The position numbers and the translations under genes are program-made. Positions 12,735 through 23,117 of a stretch of 64,000 nt of DNA are shown piece by piece. The DNA comes from Wurfbainia villosa (lineage: Eukaryota; Streptophyta; Magnoliopsida; Zingiberales; Zingiberaceae). Position 1 is the first letter of the stretch; every line of letters starts with the position of its first letter. The DNA lies in the NCBI GenBank assembly GCA_025175895.1, contig CM046008.1:28103255-28167254 (forward strand), read 5' to 3'. The notes below the pieces were generated by a model. That model was not told the DNA's origin. It saw nothing but the letters and a program-made list of their open reading frames with translations, and ran no database searches.

Positions 12735-15233
12735 TGTAAGATACCGGAAATTACAATATAAATAAATATTCTGTGTTAATTGATAAATTATCTTGTGGAA
12801 TTTTTTAGGAGTGTTTAGAAATTTTTATAGAATTGAATGGAGTTCATATGATCGAATCGGAGGAAGATTAAGGCTTAAATAGGAGATTGGGTTAGACTTG
12901 GGCTAACTCAACCACTTAGATCAGCTGTTTAAAACTCACTCGTCTCTTCCTTTAATGCGAGCCCGAGCCGTTTCTTTGGTTTCTCTTCCTCACCGCATGA
13001 CTCCTCCCCGATCGCGACTTTCCTTCTTCTCTATCGTGATTTTCCCCGATTCCTCTCTCTCCACGCTCGCGGTTTCTCCTTTTTCCCCCGATCGGCAATT
13101 TTCCTTCTCGCCGAGGGTTTGTCGCCGCTTCTTCGTTCTTCCTCAAGTGTTGGCCGAGCAATGCGTGGGTCGCTAGACCATTGAATGCCGCAACCCTCCT
13201 CTTCACTGTCATCACCCAAGTGAGCCCGATTCATCGTCGCCGCCATGTTCGGTCGCCGCCTATCTCACCAGCGAGCCGATCACCGCTCGTTTCTCTGGAT
13301 CGTGTGTCGCACGATTAACTGCCATCTTCGATCGGTGTTGCCCAAATCGTGTTCTTTTTCTTTTCTGCATCCACGATCACTGCTCGAGCCTTGATACTGT
13401 AAGCGATGTCGCCGGTCACAAGAAGCATTAGCCACGACGAGCAATCTTCCAATCTCCATCCTAGGTACCAGCTCGCCTCCACCATGCCCTAATCGTGCTC
13501 CAATTGGCTTATTGTCGATCCTATTTCTCCACTTGCATTTCCATTGCAATGTCACAAATTCGGAGCGCTGTTACCCAAAGGTAATCCTGATTTCTCTTCC
13601 TTGCATGATCTTTGTCGCAATCTGAAATTGACAACAGGAAAGGGCTGCGCCTATGGTTGGTTTGGTGTTCGATTGGTGGGATACGAGAAGATTCCAGCCG
13701 ATTGGATTTTTGGGTGATCAGCTGCGGGAGGTTTTCTGGATAGGATGTGGGATATGGAAACTACATTAGGTAAGCTTGGATCTCAATGTTTCGAATGAAC
13801 ATTTGAATTATAGCTGACTAGTATGCGTATGATGGATAGAAGTGATTAGTTGGCTGTATCACAATTTATTTACATATGTGATGGATTTAGTTTAATTACA
13901 GGAGAGTTGAAATCAAGAAGCAGTACAAAGGAAGCTCGACTGGGTAAGTAGGATTTGGTTGTTCATAGCTGTATATCAATTTTATTAGTAAACTAATCTG
14001 GATGTGTTATGGTTGGATGTATTCTAGCTGTGCCACCATATCCAATCTGATTTATAAGATGATGATGTTATTAGTTCCATTTGTGAATTTATAAATATGG
14101 AGTGTTTGGGTATCTTAGAGATGACCTTAAATTCTATGAATCCATAAAAGGGAATGATTAGTAGGGGTTAACTAATCAGGGTTTGGATTGATTTAGGATT
14201 ATGCTAGGGATTATTGAGGTTAATCGAGTATGTATTGACTTTATTACCAAGTGTATGTTAAACTTGGTTATATGATGTGTTCTTGGTTACAGGTATTTGA
14301 TTTAAGATGGATTCTTGGACGGGAAGACTATCGACATAGTTTACATACCAGGTGGGTAATTTCCTACCCTGGTCAGGTAGTTGTAGTTTCATTCAGATTT
14401 AGACATAGATATGATCATATTATATGTTCATATTATTTTGACCCTGCTCTTATTTATCCTTATGCTAGATACTTGTCGTTGGCTATATATGCTCAAATGT
14501 TGATATCACATTTTCCTTTATCATGATTGAGGAGTTACAAATGTGATGTAAATAGATCTATAAATGTTTAGTAGGGTATAGATGTTGGAGTACGGATGAT
14601 GACCTAATTTGTAAATTGAGTAAAAGGTCATCCGTGGATAGGTAATGCCCTAAATGTAAGATTTATTCCAATACCCGTATGTTGCATGTTTACTACCGAT
14701 CAGATGTTGTGTAATGGTCAGGTGAATTGTGATTAGTGTGTCGCTACGGACCGGTGGTCCTAGCTTGTTATGATCAGTTGAGTACGTTCTACAGGATAGA
14801 GAGTGCATCGATCAGTTGAGTACGACTCTCTACAGGATAGAGAGTCCGTCAATCAGTTGAGTACGACTCTCTATAAGATAGAGAGTGCATCGATCAGTTG
14901 AGTACGACTCTCTACAGGATAGAGAGTGCGTTGATCAGATTGGTATGACTCTCTGTAGAATAGAGAGTTTATGGTAGATGTCTGTATATGTGACTGTATA
15001 TTCATATCATTTGCATGCATACTAACGACATAGTCTCCCTTGTGGTTGAGAGGGTTGTCAGTTATCCTGCCTCCCAGGTTACTCATGGTGGAGTAACTGG
15101 TGTGAGGGCAGAGCATTTGTTGTGCCACACTTTACTACTATAGACGGTGGTAGTTGGAGTTGCGTGCAGTTGTCTTGGGTGGATGACACTCGACCACTCA
15201 TGAGTAGTGTTAGTCAGAGTGGCTAGCAGCAGG
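12735..15233 (+). mobile_element. LTR-B of Gc, left part
   Basis: The complete 5' end of the LTR starts TGTAAGATACCGG. It is interrupted at 15233 by C1; the last five bases, gcagg (15229-15233), are the target duplication. It carries the hairpin array at 14772-14970. A GC-rich block at about 12950-13250 yields overlapping short open frames on both strands but no recognisable domain. The LTR continues at 21935. Confidence 0.9.
14772..14970. repeat. 41-bp hairpin minisatellite in LTR-B
   Basis: Five units homologous to those in LTR-A and LTR-C. The first unit has lost a few bases of its left hairpin arm (gtacgttctacagg instead of gtacgactctctacagg). Confidence 0.9.
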
Positions 15234-16549
15234 TGTAGGATATTTGAAGCCGCTAGAGGGGGGTGAATAGCATAGTGTTTGTTCGTAGTTGGAATTTGAT
15301 CGTAGTCGTCTCTACAATTTCGTTAGTACGCAGCGGAAATAGAAATAATACAATAACGAAATACGACAAACACAACAAGAACACGAGTATGTAATGTGGT
15401 TCGGAACTGCACGGTTCCTACTCCATGGATCGAGCTCTACGAGCTCTAGTGATGCACACGCAACCACTAATAAACACTCCTCGAAACAATCTGGAGGCGA
15501 AGAAACCTCGTACAAGATGATTACAACAATAATCAAATAGATACAAGCAAATACGATAATGAAATACAAATGCAAGTAAAGGAAAACACTTTACAAGAGC
15601 TTTTGATTGCTTGATCTTTGATTGCCTTGAACTAGCTTTGAAGGACTGGAAAACACCAACTTTCCCCTTCAATTTCGCCAAAGAAAATCGCTATCTTTTC
15701 CTCCATCACGAGCTCCTTATATAGCTTCAACCTGTGCTGGAAAAAGTCGATCAGTCGACTGATCGGGACCATCGATCATCGATCACACCTCTTGTGAGAC
15801 AACATGTAATCCACGCCGAAAAATCCAACGGCTAGGACATCGATCGATTGATCATGAGCATCGATCGGTGATGAGCCATCACTCACTCGACTTCTGGTCG
15901 AGTGAGACTCATTCGTCTGCCCAAAATCCGAGCATCACGATCGATCATAAGATCGATCATTTGCTCCTTCAATCGATCATTGCTATCATATGGCGATCGA
16001 TTGCTAAGGCAATTCCGCATCAAACCCTAGTTGACTATGCGACATGACACGCACACCTCAAGCATGAGGTTTTAGCCCAAGTATGGTACCCCCATACTTG
16101 CTAGACCACCCTTAGCCTAGACCCAAACCTTCTAGCCACCTCCATCAGCCTTACGCTTCTCGGATCCCTCCAAGTCATCCATGACTTGTTCATCCATCGC
16201 GCTAGCCTTCAGGTGCTTCCATCGACTATGTCATGCTAACGGTGTCTACACCGCCAAGGCACATTGGACTTACTCTGCCAAGACTCCCGCTTGGACTTTA
16301 CGCCGCCAATATCAAACCCCTTGGACTTCTCAAATGCCAAGACTCAAGCTTGGACTTTCCATGCCAAGTACCCATGACTTGGATTTTCCTTGCCAAGACC
16401 CATGCTTGGACTTTTCCCAAATGCCAAGTGTCCCACTTGGACTTTCCCATGACAATCACATTGTCATATGTTTTTGTCGAAACATCAAAACATCACTCGA
16501 GTCAAACTCGAGTCCTGGTCAATCGTGACCTGGGCCGATTGCACCAACA
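15234..16549 (-). repeat. C1 3' LTR
   Basis: 1316 bp, reading TGTTGGTGCAATCGG...ATCCTACA on the minus strand. It is close to the right LTR except in about 15757-16065. There, most CAGTCGACTG-type palindromes of the other LTR appear as ATCGATCG-type sequence, and the tail of the block does not align well. A TATA-like CTATATAAGG lies at 15715-15724 on the minus strand. Confidence 0.92.
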
Positions 16550-16563
16550 ATCTCCCCCTTTTT
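16550..16563 (-). other. Polypurine tract of C1
   Basis: On the minus strand AAAAAGGGGGAGAT lies immediately before the 3' LTR start TGTTGGTG. It confirms the element's orientation. Confidence 0.85.
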
Positions 16564-18854
16564 GATGTTTGACAAAAACCAAACAAACCATTGAGTTAGA
16601 CCACTAACTCAAATCCCTTACCAATTATCCCAAATTGGTAATCTTAAACATTCTCCAAATGTTCTCCCCCAAACATTCTCCCCCTTTTTGACTAACATCA
16701 AAAAGGTCTTCTCTCCAAGGAAGTCAATGTCTCATGTCCCAATGAGATCTTACAATCTCCCCCTTGGTCTAAAAATACCTAGGATGTCTACCATCTTCCT
16801 AGTGATAAGTCCCATATCACTCAAGAGAGGTAATCCTATTCACTCTCCCAATAACTTCTCCTCTTCAAGTAGAAAAATACATCCATCATCCCAAGATGGA
16901 TACCTCCCCCTAAAGGCTTGCTCCCCTTTGACCATTGCACCAACAATGTCCTTGGGAAGTCCCTAAGCCAATAGGAACTCTAAGCCATCAAAATTAAGGT
17001 TAGAAGTTCAACATTGAACTTTCCAACACCTTAAAATTGATACAAACCCTAAACACCTCTCCTAATCCATATCCAATGAATTTTCACCCTTCATCATTCT
17101 TCCCAAAGCATATCCTAGGGTCAGGAGTGGTTAGGAACCTTAACAGCAGCTGAAATCGGGTTAAACAACCTTGTTTTCCCGAAATCAGATAATCAGTCGA
17201 GTGGTTCAGATATCAGTCGACTGACACCATCATCAGTCGACTGCCACCCAGGGCAGTCGACTGATAACTGAAAATCTCGATTTTTAATTATCAAAAATGA
17301 ATTTCAGAAAATCATAAATAATTATACGCATATCGAAAAATCACGAAATTTGGTATGTATATTACTTATCACGCATACAATCGGTGAAAAATTTTGGAAA
17401 AATATTTTAACCATGGAAATAGGAGATTGGTACAAAGTATAAAAACTATTAAAACTTTAAAGTTTTTGATCTACTTTGTATCAACTTCTACAATGATGAT
17501 GACTATCAAAAGATAGACTTCACCAATGATGAAATGCAAGGGCACCAATACACGATTAGATTATAATAGATTATAATGGAAAGGAAAAATTAGGGTTTTT
17601 GAGTAAGAAAATTTTACTTTGGCGCCATTTGGAGGGATGATGAGAGAATACTCGGATATCGCTGAAAAGGCCGCCGAAAAGTTCGCCGGAGGACTGAACG
17701 CCGGAACCCTAATTGAAAAAGAGGAAACAACCACTGGAAATGAGCGGATTAGGGTTGTGAGATGAGTGAAAACACGAGTGGAAGAGCTTAGCTACCAAAC
17801 CTAAGGCTTGGGCGACTGGCACGGTCGGAAAAACTGGTCGAAGAAGAAGTTGGTGATCGGAGAGGAGAAAGAAAACGAGAGGTCGCCGCGTGAAGATGTC
17901 GAACCCTAGCGGTTCGGCGTTATAAAATCGTAATGCCAGTCGACTGATGTGCAACATCAGTCGACTGATCACGACTTATTAGCGAGTTTACGAGCCGTGA
18001 TCGCTCCGGCTCGGCAATCGATCGCCGAAGTCTTCGTGTCGTGCTACATTAACATCGATCGATGTTGCTCATCATCAATCGATACGATCACTACTCGATC
18101 GCTCGGCGAGCATTCAAGCGATGCTCCTCGCCTCGATGAGCGTACCATCGATCGATGTATCCCATCACGATCGATGTACAAACGATGAGTCTGGAAGCAA
18201 GACTCATCGCTGACTCACGATATCGTGATAGGTGATCGGCTGATCGAGCAATCGAAAATCTTGATTTCTTTATCTAACTTATTCCATTTTCTCATGTTTA
18301 ATCTTGTATATCGAACATATTGATGTTATGCTTATATTCATGTATTCATTAATGTATTTTGATATTTTATTTCATTTTAGCAAACATTAACATTCAATGG
18401 TTTCAAATCCTAACATCTCACCCTTTCTAAGTGTTGAAATACACAATCAAGGTAAAAGACTTATTTTGTGAGATGCAATCCACCTAGACATTCCTTCCAT
18501 GCAAACACATGGTGAAACACATGAAGCACGGTAAGTGCAAGACATCAAGGTGTGTGACACTTGAGTATCACTCTTGATGTAACTTCTATACCTTAAACAC
18601 ACTTCTCTTGATACATTGATTCCTAAAGTGTGCCAAAGATCAAAGTGACACACTATGACCTTTAAATCTAGATTGTGCCAATTTTATTGATTTTCATGAT
18701 TTCAAAAATATATTGGCACATCCTAAGATCTTTTAGAATTAAAGCTCAAATGTATTTCCAAGGTAACCATAACCTTGAAAATAACCTAAAATGTCACCTT
18801 TACCATGGTTGAGTTCACTACTCATCCAATCAAGGTTGGCACATCCTAACCCAT
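16564..18854 (-). other. C1 non-coding interior
   Basis: No protein domain is seen over 2.3 kb. The first 400 bp (plus strand) are rich in CTCCCCC and CCAAG. Palindromes CAGTCGACTG occur at 17217-17265 and 17938-17970, then give way to ATCGATCG-rich sequence at 17990-18240. Minus-strand 17560-17980 looks like a gene 5' end: a CT-rich leader, AACCCTAA motifs and an ATGGCGCCAAAG start followed by a donor-like GTAAAATT. This could be a captured host fragment, which is inference. Confidence 0.6.
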
Positions 18855-20522
18855 TTAACGTGAATCAATCACGCTCTTTGGAACACAAAATCTATTTGAG
18901 CTCATTGAATTAATTAGGTATTTCTTAGGGATAACCTCCCTAGATACCTTTCTAATGACCCTCCTAGGCTTGTTAGCCTTGGTCATTGTGGTCTTACCTA
19001 GGTTGACTCTAGAGGTAACTCCCCTTGCAACCTTCTTAATGGCCATCCTAGGTTTCCTAGAAACCCTAGCCACTAGGCACAAACCTTGGTCAACTCTAGG
19101 AATGACTTCCCTATTGACCTTGGTCTTCCTAGATCTAATTTGTGTTCCATAATCAAATGGAACACTATGGTAAGCCACCTTAGGCTTAGGTTTGTTACCC
19201 AAACCTTGATTGCCCTTGGTTGACTTTTGTCTTTTGGGTCCTAGATGTTGACTTTGATATCTTGACCCTTGACTTTGACCATTAGACCTTTGAAATTGAT
19301 TTTGTATCTTATTTAGGGTCTTTTCTAGTTTTTAAAGCCTTGACCTTAAGGCTTGGTTCTCTAATTCTAATTGCCCAAATGATTTTTGATTAGGTTTTTG
19401 GGCATTACCATTCACCTTAGACATATGTCTACCCTTATTGGGATTGATACCTAAATGGGTTTCGATTTTCTTAATTGCTTTCTTAGGAATGACATTTCTA
19501 GGGACATTAGTCCCAAATTTCTCCTTCTTTGAAATAGATCTAGAATTATCATTCCTAGCATGCTTTGATTCATGAGTAATAGAAAAGTTATTTGAATTAA
19601 TTCTAGCATGCTTTTGCTTAGAATTTAAAGAATGAGCATTATGAAAATATACCTTAGGGTTTGCCTTAGTAGCTCCCCCTACTTGTGATGCTCCTTCTTG
19701 GGTCTTTTTGCTCCCCCTAGGACATTGATTTCGGTAATGCCCCAGTTGCCGACATCTGAAGCAAATGATGTGCTCCTTGTCTTTAGGTGATGGGGAACCG
19801 ACATCCTTTGACTTTTGTTGACTTTTAGGCGCCGGAGGAGTCTTCTTAACCTTCTTTGGGCACTTGCTCTTGTAGTGCACATACTCCCTACACTCAAAAC
19901 ACAATATATGGATTTTATTTGAAATTAGAGTGTTTGAGTTACCTAGGTTAATTGAGACCGGAATTGGAGCTTCTTCATCTTGACTAGATGTCGAAGCTTT
20001 CTCTTGTTGCTCCGGAGTGGAAATTCTTTCCTCCCCCTCAATCCTACAGGTGGAGGTGTCTTCTACTTCTTCTTCCACCGATCCGGAAGTTGACTCCTCT
20101 TCAACTTCTGATTCCTCACTTGCTCATGAGGAAGATGAACTCTCTTCATCCTCTTCCTTATCTTCTTCTAATTGTGCCAAGTGGGGCCTCTCATTGAACT
20201 TGTCTAATTTGTCCCATAGCTCCTTGGCATCAAGATATTCACCTAGCCTAGACAAAACATCATTAGGTACCAAATCTTCTAAACGTTTTGTTACTTTGGC
20301 TTCGGTTTTGAATTTTTGCCATTGCTTTTGGGTCTATTTCTTCAACTTGAGGACTTGTCCCTTCCTATCCCGAGGAGGTTCAAAACCTTCTACGAGGATG
20401 AACCAATCCTCTATATCCATCATAAAGAATGTCTCCATTCTTGTTCTCCACGCCGAAAAGTCTTCTTGATCATATGACGGTGGAGTGTTGATGTCCCATC
20501 CAAGCTTGTTTTGGAATTCCAT
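18855..20522 (-). pseudogene. gag: C1 gag polyprotein with three in-frame stops
   Basis: One frame runs from the ATG at 20522 to a stop at 18855 (about 555 codons) without a frameshift. It is interrupted by a TAG just after LKLKK (about 20334), a TGA in an acidic Ser/Glu run (near 20125) and a TAA at 19332-19334. The N-terminus (PPSYDQEDFSAWRTRME) is the copia gag pattern of substrate-like opening plus W.TRM. The middle is acidic and low-complexity, followed by two CCHC zinc knuckles: CFECREYVHYKSKC and CFRCRQLGHYRNQC. The C-terminal third is Lys/Arg-rich and ends near VPKSVI. In a live element gag packages RNA into cytoplasmic particles. Stops without indels suggest decay by point mutation. 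Confidence 0.85.
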
Positions 20523-20573
20523 CTTCCCTCTAGCCTTTTAGCTCCCGACGGTTAATCCGTAGAAGAGCCCCGG

Positions 20574-20585
20574 GCTCTGATATCA
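20574..20585 (-). other. Primer-binding site of C1
   Basis: The minus strand reads TGATATCAGAGC, one mismatch from the tRNA-iMet primer sequence, two bases inside the 5' LTR end at 20588. Confidence 0.85.
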
Positions 20586-20587
20586 AA

Positions 20588-21929
20588 TGTAGGATATTTA
20601 AAGCCGCTAGAGGGGGGTGAATAGCGTAGTGTTCGTTCGTAGTTGGAATTCGATCGTGGTCGTCTCTACAATTTCGTAAGTACGCAGCGGAAATAGAAAT
20701 AATACAATAACGAAATACGACAAACACAACAAGAACACGAGTATGTAACGTGGTTCGGAACCGCACGGTTCCTACTCCACGGATCGAGCTCTACGAGCTC
20801 TAGTGATGCACACACAACCACTAATAAACACTCCTTCTCGAAACAATCCGGAGGCGGAGAAACCTCGTACAAGATGATTACAACAATAATCAAATAGATA
20901 CAAGGAAATACGATAATGAAATACAAATACAAGTAAAGGAAAATACTTTACAAGAGCTTTTGATTGCTTGATCTTTGATTGCCTTGAACTAGCTTTGAAG
21001 GACTGGAAAACACCAACTTTCCCCTTCAATTTCGCCCAAGAAAATCGCTATCTTTTCCTCCATCATGAGCTTCTTATATAGCTTCAACCTGTGCTGGAAA
21101 AAGTCGATCAGTCGACTGATTGGGACCATCAGTCGACTGATCACACTGTTGCTGTGAGACAACGGTGTAATCCACGCTAGAAAAATCCAACGACTAGGAC
21201 ATTAGTCGACTGATCATGAGCATCAGTCGACTGATAAGTCATCACTCGACTGCTCGTCACAGTGGTCGAGTGAGACTCCATTCTGTGCCCCAAAATCCGA
21301 GCATCAGTCGACTGATCATAAGATCAGTCGATTGCTCCTTCAATCAGTCGACTGCCTATCAACGTTCCAGTTTACGTATTGCTGGCTTGCCCAGCGCTAT
21401 AGGCCAGGTGGTCTAAGATTGTCGATATGCATGGAACATATTTGTAGAGGTTTTAGCCCAAATATGGTACCCCCATACTTGCTAGACCACCCTTAGCCTA
21501 GACCCAAACCTTCTAGCCACCTCCATCAGCCTTACGCTTCTTGGATCCCTCCAAGTCATCCATGACTTGTTCATCCATCGCGCTAGCCTTCAGGTACTTC
21601 CATCGGCTATGTCATGCTAACGATGTCTACACCGCCAAGGCACATTGGACTTACGCCGCCAAGTCTCCCGCTTGGACTTTACGCCACCAATATCAAACCC
21701 CTTGGACTTCTCAAATGCTAAGACTCAAGCTTGGACTTTCCATGCCAAGTACCCATGACTTGGCTTTCCTTGCCAAGACCCATGCTTGGACTTTTCCCAA
21801 ATGCCAAATGTCCCACTTGGACTTTCCCATGACAATCACATTGTCATATGTTTTTGTCGAAACATCAAAACATCACTCGAGTCAAACTCGAGTCCTGGTC
21901 AATCGTGACTTAGGCCGATTGCACCAACA
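20588..21929 (-). repeat. C1 5' LTR with CAGTCGACTG palindromes
   Basis: 1342 bp. It holds at least six perfect or one-mismatch copies of the palindrome CAGTCGACTG between about 21107 and 21355, several extended to ATCAGTCGACTGAT. A TATA-like CTATATAAG is at about 21072-21081 on the minus strand, so the palindromes lie upstream of the likely start site, in U3. Confidence 0.9.
21072..21081 (-). promoter_or_regulatory. TATA-box candidate of C1 5' LTR
   Basis: The minus strand carries a CTATATAAG core at the same place in both LTRs, downstream of the palindrome cluster. The assignment is by sequence only. Confidence 0.5.
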
Positions 21930-22140
21930 GCAGGGACCCCCGTTGTGTAGTGAGCTCTTTACGCTCATATGCTACTCGATCATACTGCCCACTCAGCCAC
22001 TCTAGAGCAAAGGTTAGTGTTGAGTTGAGATAGTTGTCATGTCGTGCCACCTAGGCCACACTAGGGTCGTGGTAGTGAGTAGGGGTGCGCATGCATGACC
22101 ATGCATGCTGCATTGCCGTATCTTATGACATTTTACATAT

Positions 22141-22182
<42 letters not shown>

Positions 22183-23098
22183 ATGATTGTGATTAGTATA
22201 TATATAGATGCAGTCTATATATATATGCTTATTGTGATGTTGCATTTGATTGTACTATGCTTGCTGCATTTGGTTGTACATCATCTTCATACATGCTACT
22301 CGCATTTGTTATATAGTTGTGTTAGATACCTGTATACTTGTTGGTCGGACCATTAGATACCTTTGATTAGTATTTATGATGTTGTATGGTTTAGACCAGA
22401 TTTCCTGTGATATAGACATATATATTGTAGATATGTGCTCAGGTCGGATAGGTGTAGCAGAAAGGACTTTCAGGTATGTTTGCATTTTACATTGTTCATT
22501 TAGTTAGGAGGTATATGCATGTATATGATTATCATGCTAGTGTTTACCTGATGTACCGGTAGATTTTACTATTGAATGACATGTGATATTTGATATATAT
22601 ACATGTTCTCCCTTATTATCTGTTGAGTTTTACTCACCATCACTGACCCTGGGTTTTTCTGTCGCCCAGGTAACAAGTAGCCGACTTCGTGACAGACTTG
22701 GAGCATTGCTGGCTGTCATCTTCTCATCTCGTCTCCGAGGGTCCCAGCATGAATTTACGTTTTCTTTTGATTTTGGATGTTTTTTATTTCGATCCAGATT
22801 TATGTGTTGGACTTGTTATGTGATGTACACACTTGTAGATTCGGGTTTTGCCGATGTTTCTTTTATGTCGTGGTGTCAGTCATACCGGTATGCACTGTAT
22901 GTAGTTTGTGATATAGTTGTGTTATGTTTCCGCTATGTTTTGATATAGTTATGTTTGTTATGTTGTTATTTTTCTTCAGTTGTATATGTTATTGCTTATT
23001 GTGGGCCCAAGGGCCTTGTATTAACACGATATCTTGCCACGTATAGGGGAGATGCCGTCCGTTTGCTTTTCGACATGGCATACTCTCGGAGCATGATA
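21930..23098 (+). mobile_element. LTR-B of Gc, right part
   Basis: Resumes after the gcagg duplication exactly where LTR-B broke off. Joined length without C1 is about 3663 bp. It contains an AT tract at 22145-22180, the Gc-type LTR 3' region and the end ...GCATGATA, followed by a second primer site. This LTR is thus flanked by internal sequence on both sides. Confidence 0.9.
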
Positions 23099-23105
23099 AC
23101 TTTAT

Positions 23106-23117
23106 TGGTATTAGAGC
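23106..23117 (+). other. Primer-binding site (Gc, internal B)
   Basis: TGGTATTAGAGC lies downstream of LTR-B, one C-to-T change from the iMet primer sequence. Its presence shows LTR-B also served as a 5' LTR. Confidence 0.8.

Larger units (their letters stand above)
15234..21929 (-). mobile_element. C1: copia-type gag-only LTR retrotransposon (TR-GAG-like)
   Basis: A complete 6696-bp insertion in LTR-B, bounded by TG...CA and the 5-bp duplication gcagg (15229-15233 and 21930-21934). The LTRs are 15234-16549 and 20588-21929. The primer site at the right and the polypurine tract at the left give minus-strand orientation. Only a gag reading frame with two zinc knuckles is present; protease, integrase, reverse transcriptase and RNase H are not found in the 4-kb interior. 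It would have depended on helper pol proteins. Related structures are known as terminal-repeat retrotransposons with gag domain; the match is structural, not from a search. Confidence 0.9.
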
